Below are positions 1 through 7,912 of a DNA stretch of 56,759 nucleotides, piece after piece. Both the position numbers and the translations under genes were made by a program. The notes below the pieces were generated by a model that saw only the letters and a list, made by a program, of their open reading frames with translations, searched no databases and was not told the DNA's origin. The DNA comes from Pedobacter borealis DSM 19626 (GTDB lineage: Bacteria > Bacteroidota > Bacteroidia > Sphingobacteriales > Sphingobacteriaceae): the NCBI RefSeq assembly GCF_000708285.2, contig NZ_JAUG01000023.1, positions 1 to 56,759 on the forward strand, written 5' to 3'. Numbering within the stretch: position 1 is the stretch's first letter; each line of letters opens with the position of its first letter.

Positions 1-30
1 CGTTTTAATCAAGTTTTCTGTTAAGACGGT

Positions 31-96
31 CGTCACCCTGAATTTATTTCAGGGTCTTTCACGCTAAAAAGATGCTGAAATAAATTCAGCAGGACG
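31..96. repeat. Paired-hairpin dispersed repeat (GATGCTGAA family)
   Basis: Two short palindromes stand side by side: CCCTGAATTTATTTCAGGG and TGCTGAAATAAATTCAGCA. Outer CGTC and GACG ends make the whole unit an imperfect inverted repeat. The same architecture recurs at 2617-2680 and 49156-49220, with half units near 9819 and 43375. It lies downstream of hemJ and has no coding potential. Confidence 0.75.
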
Positions 97-214
97 ATAA
101 AGCGGGATTAGGCGTAAATAAGATATAATTTTCAGCAAATAATTATCGAACTCAGGTTAATACCTTAATTGCAAAAAAATATTCTTAGCGCCCTAGTGAA
201 TTGTGGCACAAAGA

Positions 215-775
215 TTATTCGCCACGTTTTTTACGATAATTTTTATAAAGCTTCACGGCAATCATAATGGCCATTGCTATGCCCATTATTCCAATTAAAC
301 CGTAAATCCAGTTAATTGCACTTTTAAGGATGACCACAAATACAATGGCAATCATAAAAATGGTAGCCAGCTCACGCCATAATCTCAACTGAAAGCTCGT
401 TAGCTTGTATTGATGATTTTTAAGCTGTTTAACGATGTTTTGGCAGATGAAATGATAAATGAGCAAACCAACAACAAAACCTAGCTTAACCCACATCCAA
501 TCGGCTTGAAGCAAACCTTGGTTTAAACTCAGCATAGATACACCCGCCAAAACAGAAATGATCATTGCCGGAGTAGCAATAATTTTCCATAAAGTGGCTT
601 CCATTTTAACAAACTGCTTTTGGAGGATACTTTTTTCAGGTTCGGGCTTATCTTGAGCTTCGGTATGGTAGATAAAAAGACTAAGGATATAAAACAGTCC
701 TGCCATCCAGCTGATTACAAATACAATATGTACGGCTTTGAAATACTGATAATATGGCAATAAGGTTTCTATCAT
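215..775 (-). CDS. hemJ: Protoporphyrinogen IX oxidase HemJ
   Basis: This 186-residue integral membrane protein belongs to the HemJ (UPF0093) family. The family oxidises protoporphyrinogen IX to protoporphyrin IX at the cytoplasmic membrane. The first helix carries the family signature HIVFVISWMAGLFY with His16, followed by LFIYH. Further hydrophobic segments lie near residues 60-82, 92-113, 135-150 and 155-175, and the tail is basic. The start ATG overlaps the stop of the upstream 76-residue gene by one base (TAATG), which suggests translational coupling. The other heme genes of this region fit the assignment. It appears to be the last gene of an operon that begins with a toxin-antitoxin pair. 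Confidence 0.9.
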   Translation of the reverse strand: MIETLLPYYQYFKAVHIVFVISWMAGLFYILSLFIYHTEAQDKPEPEKSILQKQFVKMEATLWKIIATPAMIISVLAGVSMLSLNQGLLQADWMWVKLGFVVGLLIYHFICQNIVKQLKNHQYKLTSFQLRLWRELATIFMIAIVFVVILKSAINWIYGLIGIMGIAMAIMIAVKLYKNYRKKRGE

Positions 776-1005
776 TAGAAAAGTTTAATTCTTTTAGATG
801 GTACTTGAAGTTTTTTATACGACCCGGAGGCTATTTTTAAAACATCTCCGTTGTTGAATGTTCTATAAACCCCATCGTCTTTAACCTCTGTTATCCCCAA
901 ATCCAAAGCAGAGATGATATTATGAATTTCTTTCATATGTTGATTTATAACTTTTATCATTTCTGCTATTGGTAAATCATTATCATATTCTATAGATGCA
1001 GGCAT
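775..1005 (-). CDS. Small hypothetical protein between toxin gene and hemJ
   Basis: This 76-residue soluble protein was not recognised. The N-terminal half (residues 12-40) looks helical and acidic. The C-terminal half carries FNNGDVLKIASGSYKKL and ends basic. There is no signal peptide or membrane segment. It starts 14 bases after the ParE-type toxin stop, and its own stop overlaps the hemJ start by one base, so it is probably co-transcribed with both. It might be an accessory member of the toxin-antitoxin module or an unrelated small protein; the sequence does not decide between these. Confidence 0.6.
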   Translation of the reverse strand: MPASIEYDNDLPIAEMIKVINQHMKEIHNIISALDLGITEVKDDGVYRTFNNGDVLKIASGSYKKLQVPSKRIKLF

Positions 1006-1019
1006 ACTAATTTATGATA

Positions 1020-1307
1020 CTACAAAAAGGGTTGGGCTGCATGATGGACGGTAATGACCTCAACGGTATCAATTTCTTTATCGAAAAAATAAATAATCCG
1101 GTAATTACCTTCAATAAGTTCACGGATTGCTTCATTATCTCTTTCAGGAACAATCCTTCCTAATTCAGGCATTTCCTTTAAAATTTTAGGTTTATTAAAG
1201 AGTTTCTTAATTATAGCAGCAGCAAAGTTATGAGAATACTGACTATGAAAATTGGCAATATTATTTAAATCATCAATGGCTATTTCTGTCCAGACTATTT
1301 TAGCCAT
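1020..1307 (-). CDS. Type II toxin, RelE/ParE family
   Basis: This 95-residue protein has the compact ParE/RelE fold pattern. An N-terminal strand and helix (residues 4-30, IVWTEIAIDDLNNIANFH) are followed by a helical middle with PELGRIVPE near residue 50. The C-terminal sheet contains IRELIEGNYRIIYF and ends in VEVITVHHAAQPFL. The IREL...YRIIY block is typical of ParE-like gyrase inhibitors and related RelE members, so the target cannot be told from sequence alone. It looks intact. The start overlaps the end of the antitoxin gene by 13 bases. The position directly upstream of a heme gene is unusual. Confidence 0.85.
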   Translation of the reverse strand: MAKIVWTEIAIDDLNNIANFHSQYSHNFAAAIIKKLFNKPKILKEMPELGRIVPERDNEAIRELIEGNYRIIYFFDKEIDTVEVITVHHAAQPFL

Positions 1308-1474
1308 TTCTCTAATTTTTTCTCAGCCTCCTCTTCTGAATAAATTTTACCCATTTGAACCTGATTCAATCCTGCATCAATTTTTTGAAGTAATAAAATT
1401 CTTTCAATTAATTCATCTGCAGAAAATTCATCTGGCATCTCTTTCAACGTATCTATAACTTCGATCTTTTTCAT
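1295..1474 (-). CDS. Antitoxin of the ParE-type pair (59 aa)
   Basis: This short ORF was read directly from the minus strand. It encodes 59 residues that begin MKKIEVIDTLKEMP and end EEEAEKKLEKWLK. It is highly charged and predicted helical, like the small antitoxins that pair with ParE toxins in Bacteroidota. Its stop lies 13 bases inside the toxin gene, the usual tight antitoxin-then-toxin arrangement. A textbook Bacteroidota promoter lies 39 bases upstream of the ATG. The family name is not certain. The assignment rests on position, size, composition and overlap with a clear toxin. Confidence 0.8.
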   Translation of the reverse strand: MKKIEVIDTLKEMPDEFSADELIERILLLQKIDAGLNQVQMGKIYSEEEAEKKLEKWLK

Positions 1475-1512
1475 TAGAAAAATTTTAGGATAAGTTCTAG
1501 CCCTTATATATC

Positions 1513-1543
1513 CAAATATAACAATTTGTATTCGCTGTTCAAA
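1513..1543 (-). promoter_or_regulatory. Promoter of the TA-hypothetical-hemJ operon
   Basis: On the minus strand a TTTG (1540-1543) is followed after exactly 19 bases by TATATTTG (1513-1520). This matches the Bacteroidota -33/-7 consensus TTTG-N19-TAnnTTTG completely. The -33 element lies in a short repeat (AAAGTCCCCTTTAGGGG). Transcription from here would read antitoxin, toxin, the 76-residue gene and hemJ. Confidence 0.7.
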
Positions 1544-1566
1544 GTCCCCTTTAGGGGATTTAGGGG

Positions 1567-2592
1567 TTAATACCTAAACTCCTTTACCACTTCAATTGCG
1601 TATTTAACGTTATCAAAAGGAATATCTGGCATTATACCATGGCCTAAGTTGAAGATAAAACCTTCGGTGCCACGCATACGTTCGAATAATTTATGGATCT
1701 GTGCTTTAATTACTGCTTTATCTGCATATAAAATATGTGGATCTAAATTTCCCTGAACGGCAATACCTGCTGGCAAAGCATTTTTAATGTTCAATAAATC
1801 AGCGTTCCAATCAACCGAAATTACATCTGGTTTAGCTTCTGCCATAATCGGTGCAAAAACAGAACTTCCTTTACAGAAAGAAATAACCGGAATATCTTTT
1901 CTGTTTAAATTAGCAATAATTTCCTGAATGTAACGGTGAGAAAACTCCTGATAATCATTCCATGATAAGGCAAGCGCCCAGCTGTCGAAAATTTGAACAG
2001 CGTTAACACCAGCAGCAATCTGAAGATTCAGATAATCAGCCGTTACTTTAGCAATTTTAGCCAAAAGTTTGTGTGCCAGCTCTGGCTGATTGTGAATAAA
2101 GAGCTTGGTTAATTTAAAATCTTTAGATGAACCTCCTTCAATTAAATAACTCATTACCGTAAATGGTGCACCTGCAAAACCGATCAATGGAATTCGGCTA
2201 TCCAATCGTTGTTGAATCACTTTGATGGCATCGGCAACGTATTGCAATTCGTCCAGACAATCAACATTTAAGTTTTCGATGTCTTTAGCGGTACGTACCG
2301 GATTTGCAAATTTAGGTCCAACGCCTTGAGTAAAACTCAAATCCCCCCCCATGGCCTCGCCAGTTACCAAAATATCACAGAATAAAATCGCGGCATCAAT
2401 ATCCAGCAAATCAACAGGCAACATGGTCACATCTGCGGCAATTTCTGGGTTTTTACACATCTCTAAAAAAGAGTATTTGTTTTTAATTTCCCAATATTGT
2501 GGCATAAAACGACCTGCCTGACGCATCATCCATACTGGTGGGCGTTCGGTTTGTTTTGAAAATGCTGCGTCTAAAAATAAGTTATTCTTCAT
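1567..2592 (-). CDS. hemE: Uroporphyrinogen decarboxylase HemE
   Basis: The protein decarboxylates the four acetate side chains of uroporphyrinogen III to give coproporphyrinogen III in the cytoplasm. With the start at 2592 it has 341 residues, normal for HemE. The N-terminal signature WMMRQAGRFMPQY is at residues 21-33, and the second signature region IGFAGAPFTVMSYLIEGG is present. A longer reading frame opens at 2622, but its extra ten residues come from the flanking palindromic repeat, so the internal ATG was chosen. A -7 box at 2704-2711 suggests its own promoter, separate from the kinase/regulator operon upstream. Confidence 0.95.
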   Translation of the reverse strand: MKNNLFLDAAFSKQTERPPVWMMRQAGRFMPQYWEIKNKYSFLEMCKNPEIAADVTMLPVDLLDIDAAILFCDILVTGEAMGGDLSFTQGVGPKFANPVRTAKDIENLNVDCLDELQYVADAIKVIQQRLDSRIPLIGFAGAPFTVMSYLIEGGSSKDFKLTKLFIHNQPELAHKLLAKIAKVTADYLNLQIAAGVNAVQIFDSWALALSWNDYQEFSHRYIQEIIANLNRKDIPVISFCKGSSVFAPIMAEAKPDVISVDWNADLLNIKNALPAGIAVQGNLDPHILYADKAVIKAQIHKLFERMRGTEGFIFNLGHGIMPDIPFDNVKYAIEVVKEFRY

Positions 2593-2616
2593 GATTGTAT
2601 TTGGTGTCGCACTACG

Positions 2617-2680
2617 CGTCATGCTGAATTTACTTCAGCATCTTTCTTTAGTTAAATCCTGAACTGAATTCAGGATGACG
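2617..2680. repeat. Paired-hairpin dispersed repeat in the hemE leader
   Basis: Two consecutive palindromes, TGCTGAATTTACTTCAGCA and TCCTGAACTGAATTCAGGA, are bounded by CGTCA and TGACG. This is the same family as 31-96 and 49156-49220. It sits between the likely hemE -7 box and the hemE start, so it would be transcribed as two hairpins in the 5' leader. Confidence 0.75.
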
Positions 2681-2703
2681 GACTGCCTAAAATTTTAATT
2701 TTG

Positions 2704-2711
2704 CAAAGGTA
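2704..2711 (-). promoter_or_regulatory. Candidate hemE promoter -7 box
   Basis: TACCTTTG on the minus strand matches TAnnTTTG. No clear -33 TTTG is seen at the standard spacing. The predicted leader to the hemE ATG is about 105 bases and contains the hairpin repeat at 2617-2680. Confidence 0.5.
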
Positions 2712-2784
2712 TAAATAAAAAAAAAACGAAGTACCTTTTTATCCCTAAACTGGTGCTTCGTTATTCAAAATGACAATATTAATA

Positions 2785-3300
2785 TTATAACTTGCTTATT
2801 TCTTTTTCAATTTTAACGATAATGTCTTTCGAGCGTTGTGTTTCGGCAAGCTCTTTGGCCAATTTCGTATAAGCTTCTGCCCTTTCTCTATCTTTCTTCC
2901 GCAAAGCGAGATTAGCCAAATGGATCAGTACATACGATTTCTCGTTCTTTCCTCCTACCGGAAAGCGGCTTGCCAACTGAAAGTGATACTCGGCTTTATC
3001 ATAGTCTTCTTCCTTCAAAGCCATATTGCCTTGCATAAATTCGTAATAACCCCTTCGGCTTTTAGCCAAGCGCTCTGGCTTAACCACCTCAGCCAATAAG
3101 GCTTTGGTTTTACCGAATTCGTTATTCTTGAAATGTTTCGATGCCATCAAAACCGAACTATGCTTAAAATGGCTCCAAACAACAAAGGCAAACAACAGTC
3201 CTGAAACAGCGGCCAGCTGATATTGATTGTAAAATACACAAACCAATGCAGCAAGCGCAAAAACTGCCATTAAAACATATCTGCCCTTATTATTGTACAT
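2785..3300 (-). CDS. Membrane-anchored tetratricopeptide-like protein
   Basis: This 171-residue protein has two adjacent hydrophobic helices (about residues 8-25 and 28-45). A soluble region of TPR-like helical repeats follows. The spacing of LAEVVK, YYEFMQGNMALKEEDYDKAEYHFQLAS and VLIHLANLALRKKDRERAEAY fits two to three TPR units. Its ATG overlaps the response regulator stop by one base, so it is translationally coupled to the two-component pair. Its role is unknown; it may be an adaptor or a target of that pair. The TPR call is by pattern only. Confidence 0.75.
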   Translation of the reverse strand: MYNNKGRYVLMAVFALAALVCVFYNQYQLAAVSGLLFAFVVWSHFKHSSVLMASKHFKNNEFGKTKALLAEVVKPERLAKSRRGYYEFMQGNMALKEEDYDKAEYHFQLASRFPVGGKNEKSYVLIHLANLALRKKDRERAEAYTKLAKELAETQRSKDIIVKIEKEISKL

Positions 3301-4004
3301 TAATGACTATCAGTAAATTTATAGCCTACACCACGGATCGAGTGGAAATAAACTGGATTTTTTTGATCTGGTTCGAAATACTTACGGAAAGTTAAAATGA
3401 AGTTATCGATTGTTCTGGTTGAAGGATAAACATCATAATTCCAAACGGTTTCTAAAATCTGCTCTCTTGAAACTGCATCGTTTTTACGCTCGATCAACAG
3501 TTTCAACAGCATCGTTTCCTTTTTGGTTAACGGTGTGATGGTACCATCATCGTGTTTTAATTCGAAAGAGTTAAAATAAATTGTTTTGTCACCGATTTTG
3601 TAAGAATTCAATTCTTTTAAATCATCAGATTTTAAACTGCGTTTAACCAAAATACCAACACGAAGAATTAATTCTTCTAAGTTGAAAGGTTTAACCAAAT
3701 AATCGTCAGCTCCCTTTTTCAAACCTAAAACACGGTCTTCTGAAGTGTTTTTAGCTGTTAAAAACATAATTGGAACTTCTGCATTTTCTAAACGGATTGT
3801 TTCGCAAACCTGGAAACCATCCATTTCAGGCAACATTACGTCTAAAATAATTAGATTGAAGCGTTCTTCTTTAAAAATTTTAAGAGCGGTTTTGCCATCT
3901 TTAACGGCGTGAACTTTATAACCCTCAAGTTCCAGGTTTAATTTGATAGCATCTAACAAGTGATCCTCGTCTTCTACCAATAGAATTCTTAATTTTTGTG
4001 ACAT
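3300..4004 (-). CDS. Two-component response regulator, OmpR/PhoB type
   Basis: This 234-residue protein has a receiver domain (residues 5-120) with acidic pocket residues at 11-12, the phospho-acceptor Asp55 in LIILDVMLPEMDG, Thr83 and Lys105 in the VKPF motif. A winged-helix DNA-binding domain follows (about 135-232), ending RGVGYKF as is typical for OmpR-family regulators. It lies 8 bases downstream of the histidine kinase and one base overlaps the TPR gene, forming one operon. Its position inside the heme cluster suggests, but does not prove, a link to heme or redox status. Confidence 0.92.
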   Translation of the reverse strand: MSQKLRILLVEDEDHLLDAIKLNLELEGYKVHAVKDGKTALKIFKEERFNLIILDVMLPEMDGFQVCETIRLENAEVPIMFLTAKNTSEDRVLGLKKGADDYLVKPFNLEELILRVGILVKRSLKSDDLKELNSYKIGDKTIYFNSFELKHDDGTITPLTKKETMLLKLLIERKNDAVSREQILETVWNYDVYPSTRTIDNFILTFRKYFEPDQKNPVYFHSIRGVGYKFTDSH

Positions 4005-4012
4005 AATTGAGA

Positions 4013-4879
4013 TTAACTAAATGTTACTTCAAAAATACTTCCTTGAGGCAGATTGTCTTTTACTGTAATATCTGCATCATGGTATTGTAAAACCTCTTTC
4101 ACAATAAACAAGCCTAAACCTGTTCCTTTCGCTTTTCTGACATTCTCGTTACCAACACGGTAAAACTTATCAAATATCAACATTTTTTCGGCATCTGAAA
4201 TACCCGGCCCCTGATCTACCACACTTAATTGAATATGCCCATCAACTTTGTTTAAATGCACATTTATCTCATCACACGGGTTCGAATACTTCACCGCATT
4301 CTCAATTAAATTGGTTACTACTGACGATAAGGCAAATTTGTCACCCACTACCTGCAAATTTGGCTGAATTTTAGCATTTATAATCTGTTCGCATCCACAA
4401 GAATGAACCTGTAGCCTATCCGTGATTTTATATACCAGCTCCGAGAAGTTAAATTCCTCTTTTGGAAAGGTATACGAACGGTTTTCAATCTTGGTGGCCA
4501 ACAGCATATTTTCAACCAGATCATCCAAACGCTCAATATCTTTTAGCGAATTGTTAAGCAATGAAGTTTGGCGTGCCTTATCCAAATCACGTTTAACAAT
4601 GGTTTGAATAGAAAGTTTTATCGCTGCCAAAGGCGATTTCAGCTCATGTGTAATCGACATCAGAAAGTTCTGCTGCTGTTCCCTTAATTTATCTTCACGT
4701 TTTAACGATTGATGAAGGAAATAACCGCCGATACAGAGCAAAAACAAAAACACTGAACCTTCGCCCATAATCATGGTCATGCGGCTTGGCTGCAAACGCA
4801 CCACCAATGTTCCCCACGAAATGAGTTGAATCAGTGCATAAAGCAATAATGCGTAAAATATAATTATAGATTTCTTCAT
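4013..4879 (-). CDS. Membrane sensor histidine kinase with minimal sensor region
   Basis: This 288-residue kinase has two N-terminal membrane helices (about 5-28 and 42-57) separated by only a dozen or so residues, so it lacks a real periplasmic sensor domain. The dimerisation/phospho-acceptor domain carries SITHELKSP with His78. The ATPase domain has the N box around Asn194, the G1 box DQGPGIS at 222-228 and the G2 box GTGLGL at 252-257. An unusual Cys-Gly-Cys lies at 161-163 between the two catalytic parts. It should phosphorylate the adjacent regulator. Stimulus unknown; the short loop suggests intramembrane or cytoplasmic sensing. Confidence 0.92.
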   Translation of the reverse strand: MKKSIIIFYALLLYALIQLISWGTLVVRLQPSRMTMIMGEGSVFLFLLCIGGYFLHQSLKREDKLREQQQNFLMSITHELKSPLAAIKLSIQTIVKRDLDKARQTSLLNNSLKDIERLDDLVENMLLATKIENRSYTFPKEEFNFSELVYKITDRLQVHSCGCEQIINAKIQPNLQVVGDKFALSSVVTNLIENAVKYSNPCDEINVHLNKVDGHIQLSVVDQGPGISDAEKMLIFDKFYRVGNENVRKAKGTGLGLFIVKEVLQYHDADITVKDNLPQGSIFEVTFS

Positions 4880-5203
4880 TCCTCAACCCCTAAAGGGCTT
4901 TTAATTTTAAATATCTTTTCCTTCGGTTTGATTACACCGATAATGTGATTTCACCGATTATTTTATATCGCCATGGTTTGTGTCCTCACGAACCATTTTT
5001 CCTTCGGTTTGATTACACAGGTTTTTAGATTGCACAGATTATTTATTGCCCCCTTTTCCAGGTAAGCCCTCCTTACAATAAGGATGGGAGTAGCCTCTCA
5101 AAATTTTATAACCCAACTTATATTTTCTTATATGCCTTATATGGTTAACAGCCTCTTGCTCTCTGTGAAAACTCAGCGTCCTCTGTGGTTAAACAAAAAA
5201 GTC
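4880..5203. other. Non-coding gap with dispersed repeat fragments
   Basis: No gene was seen between the kinase start and the hemL stop. The stretch holds two copies of TTTTCCTTCGGTTTGATTAC (near 4917 and 4998) and a small palindrome around TGGTTTGTGTCCTCACGAACCA. It also holds an AAGCCCTCCTTACAATAAGGATGGG-like hairpin and a TTATATGCCTTATATGG segment that recurs near 31890 and 32270. These resemble repeats in other gaps of this window. Confidence 0.6.
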
Positions 5204-6574
5204 TTACTTCTTAAATACTAAATCTAATGCTTCAAAAATAGCACGTTTCGCTTTCTCCAATTCGATCTTAGTATGTGCTGAAGATACGAAACCAACTTCA
5301 TATCCCGATGGGCCTAAATAAATTCCTCTATTCAATAACTCGCGGTGCATAATTTTGAATTTCTCCATGCTGCTGGCATCAATATCATCAGCCGATTGGA
5401 TTTTATCTTTATCGGTAAAAGCAAACCAAAAGATAGAACCAATGGTAAATACCTTAAATTTATAGTTACGTGCGGTTGCAAAACGCTGAATACTGGCTAC
5501 AAATTCTTGCGCTTTGGTATTCAAATCTTTGTAAAAGCTTGATTTGTTCAGTTCTGTTAATGTTGCAATGCCTGCTGCCATAGCAACCGGATTTCCAGAC
5601 AAGGTACCTGCCTGATACACACCACCATCAGGAGAGATATGTGCCATAATTTCAGCACGAGCACCATACATCCCAACAGGTAAGCCGCCACCAATGATTT
5701 TGCCATAAGTAACAATATCAGGTATAATGCCATAATGTGCCGCAGCTCCTTCAAAACCTACCCTGAAACCGGTAATAACTTCATCAAAAATCAGAAGGGA
5801 ACCGTTATCCGTACAGATTTTACGTAAGAAATGAATATATTCTTCATCTTGAATAATCAAACCATTATTTGCCGGAATACCTTCAATAATTACCGCAGCA
5901 ATCTGGTCTTTGAACTGAGCAAAAGCTTGTTCAATAGCTGTTTTATCATTTAGGGGTACCACGATGGTTTCTTCAGCAAAAGATTTTGGCACACCCGCAG
6001 AAGAGGTTTCACCAAAAGTAACCAAACCAGAACCTGCTTTAACCAAAAGCGAATCGCTATGACCGTGGTAACAGCCTTCGAACTTTAAAATTTTATCGCG
6101 ACCGGTAAAACCTCTTGCCAAACGTATGGCCGACATTACCGCTTCGGTTCCCGAGCTCGTAAAACGGATTTTCTCTACAAATCGGTTGTTTTTAATAATT
6201 AGCTCAGCCAATTCATTTTCTAAAGCCGTTGGTGCACCAAAGCTCATTCCGTTCTGCATTACCTCGGTAACTTTTTCGCGGATCTTAGGATTGTTATGTC
6301 CCAAAATTAATGGCCCCCAACTACCACAGAAATCGATAAACTGATTACCATCGGCATCCCATATATAACAGCCATCACCTTTTTCTATAAAAAGTGGTGT
6401 ACCGTAAACAGATTTAAAAGCCCTAACAGGTGAGTTTACCCCACCAGGGAAATACGTTTTTGATTTTTCGTACAGTTCGGCAGATTTCACTCTCGAAATA
6501 TCAGGTTTACTACCTGTATTTACCGGAATATCGGCTTCGTTGCCTGAAAACATTTTCTTTAATGAATCTAACAT
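5204..6574 (-). CDS. hemL: Glutamate-1-semialdehyde 2,1-aminomutase HemL
   Basis: This PLP enzyme converts glutamate-1-semialdehyde, made by HemA, to 5-aminolevulinate. From the ATG at 6574 it has 456 residues. The family start block FPGGVNSPVRAF lies at 43-54. The PLP lysine is Lys292 in TYGKIIGGGLPVG, and FDEVITGFR is at 263-271. The longer frame from 6604 adds ten residues encoded by a CCTTAAACC-type repeat and was rejected. About 25 residues precede the usual family start, which is common in Bacteroidota. It lies within the minus-strand heme cluster between hemB and the sensor kinase operon. Confidence 0.95.
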   Translation of the reverse strand: MLDSLKKMFSGNEADIPVNTGSKPDISRVKSAELYEKSKTYFPGGVNSPVRAFKSVYGTPLFIEKGDGCYIWDADGNQFIDFCGSWGPLILGHNNPKIREKVTEVMQNGMSFGAPTALENELAELIIKNNRFVEKIRFTSSGTEAVMSAIRLARGFTGRDKILKFEGCYHGHSDSLLVKAGSGLVTFGETSSAGVPKSFAEETIVVPLNDKTAIEQAFAQFKDQIAAVIIEGIPANNGLIIQDEEYIHFLRKICTDNGSLLIFDEVITGFRVGFEGAAAHYGIIPDIVTYGKIIGGGLPVGMYGARAEIMAHISPDGGVYQAGTLSGNPVAMAAGIATLTELNKSSFYKDLNTKAQEFVASIQRFATARNYKFKVFTIGSIFWFAFTDKDKIQSADDIDASSMEKFKIMHRELLNRGIYLGPSGYEVGFVSSAHTKIELEKAKRAIFEALDLVFKK

Positions 6575-6589
6575 TTTTATTAAGGTATA

Positions 6590-6725
6590 AGGCAAAAGGC
6601 GCAAGGTTTAAGGTTAATAGCATACGCCAGAGAACCGAAATATTACATTTACCTATGTTTTTTAACATGGTGTAGATAGGGAATGGCAAGGAAACCCTAC
6701 ACCTTAAACCCTTTACCTTTCACCT
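6590..6725. repeat. CCTTAAACC-type low-complexity repeat patch
   Basis: Both ends of the hemL-hemB gap consist of variants of AAGGTTTAAGG and its complement, such as AAACCCTACACCTTAAACCC. Similar patches occur at 7850-7912, 19070-19225, 28501-28548 and 49490-49525. No coding function was seen. Confidence 0.6.
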
Positions 6726-6727
6726 TT

Positions 6728-7696
6728 TTAAAGCCAATCGTTATTTAAAATATCTTTAATATGGTAAGTGGTAATAATACTTGCGCCTGCACGGGCGAAG
6801 GCATGCATGGTTTCCATTACTACTTTTTGTTCATCTATCCAACCGCGTTCTGCAGCTGCTTTTACCATCGAGTATTCGCCCGATACATTATAAACCGCAA
6901 TTGGCAAATTGGTATCCTGTTTTAACCGTTGGATGATATCCAGATAAGCTAAACCTGGCTTCACCATTAAAACATCAGCGCCTTCTTGCTCATCCAAAGC
7001 GGCTTCGCGTAAAGCCTCTAATGGATTTCTGAAGTCCATCTGATAAGCTTTCCTATCACCTTTGCTTGGTGCACAGTCTGCAGCCTCTCTAAAAGGGCCA
7101 TAATAGGCAGAAGCAAATTTTGTGGCATGGCTCATAATGGCCGCGTTTACAAAACCGTTTTCATCTAAAAGATTACGTATGGCTTCAATCCGTCCGTCCA
7201 TCATGTCAGACGGCGCAAACATATCAGCACCAGCTTCGGCATGTGTTAAAGCCATTTTAGCGATTACCGCTACTGTTTTATCGTTTTGAACATAATCGTT
7301 CTCTAAAATACCGCAATGGCCATGCGTGGTATAAGAACAAACGCAAACATCGGTAATTACATATAAATCATCACCGAACTGTTTTTTTAATTCACGAACA
7401 GCAGTTGGAACCAAGGAATGATCATGATAAGCCGATTTCGCGTCTTCAGATTTTTCATCGCCCACACCGAAAAGCATAATTTTGTTGAGTCCTTTTTTCA
7501 TTCCGGCCGCTACATCTTTAACCAGGGTATCAACCGAATAATGGTTTACCCCTGGCATGGCATCGATGGCGTGGGTAACATTGCTGCCGGGCACTATAAA
7601 ATAAGGGTACACAAACATATCTTTCGATAACCGGGTTTCGGCTACCATCTCTCTCACCAATGGGTTTTTCCTTAATCTACGCGGACGATTTAACAT
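6728..7696 (-). CDS. hemB: Delta-aminolevulinic acid dehydratase (porphobilinogen synthase) HemB
   Basis: The enzyme condenses two 5-aminolevulinate molecules to porphobilinogen in the cytoplasm. It has 322 residues, full length. A zinc-type cysteine cluster is visible at Cys118, Cys120 and Cys128 within DVCVCSYTTHGHCG, so this is a zinc-dependent rather than magnesium-only form. The two active-site lysines are Lys193 in SHATKFASAYYGPFR and Lys246 in MVKPG. It is flanked by hemL and the hemC-hemD fusion on the same strand, in pathway context. Confidence 0.96.
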   Translation of the reverse strand: MLNRPRRLRKNPLVREMVAETRLSKDMFVYPYFIVPGSNVTHAIDAMPGVNHYSVDTLVKDVAAGMKKGLNKIMLFGVGDEKSEDAKSAYHDHSLVPTAVRELKKQFGDDLYVITDVCVCSYTTHGHCGILENDYVQNDKTVAVIAKMALTHAEAGADMFAPSDMMDGRIEAIRNLLDENGFVNAAIMSHATKFASAYYGPFREAADCAPSKGDRKAYQMDFRNPLEALREAALDEQEGADVLMVKPGLAYLDIIQRLKQDTNLPIAVYNVSGEYSMVKAAAERGWIDEQKVVMETMHAFARAGASIITTYHIKDILNNDWL

Positions 7697-7849
7697 TTTA
7701 TTTGTATCAAGTATTTAGTAGCAAGTATCGAGACTTGAATATCTTTTTATTTTTTCCTTCGGGGTGATTGCACAGATTGAATGATTACACAGATTTTTAG
7801 ATTTAGTATCAAGATTATAGTATCAGGTATCAAGACTTAATTATTTTAA

Positions 7850-7912
7850 ACCTTAAACTCTAACCCCTCCACAAACTCTAACCCCTCCACCCTAAACCTT
7901 CCTACCCTCTAC
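7850..7912. repeat. Tandem CTCTAACCCCTCCACC-like repeat patch
   Basis: The last bases of the hemB-hemC gap are a run of imperfect AAACTCTAACCCCTCCAC and CCTAAACCTTCC units that reach the hemC stop. It is related in style to the CCTTAAACC patches in other gaps. Just upstream (7730-7840) are repeated pieces of TAGTATCAAGTATCAAGACTT and a TTCCTTCGG...GATTACACAG motif. Confidence 0.55.

Noticed and set aside
2593..2622. N-terminal extension of HemE (ten residues from 2622)
   Set aside because: The extra codons come from the dispersed repeat at 2617-2680; the family start matches the ATG at 2592.
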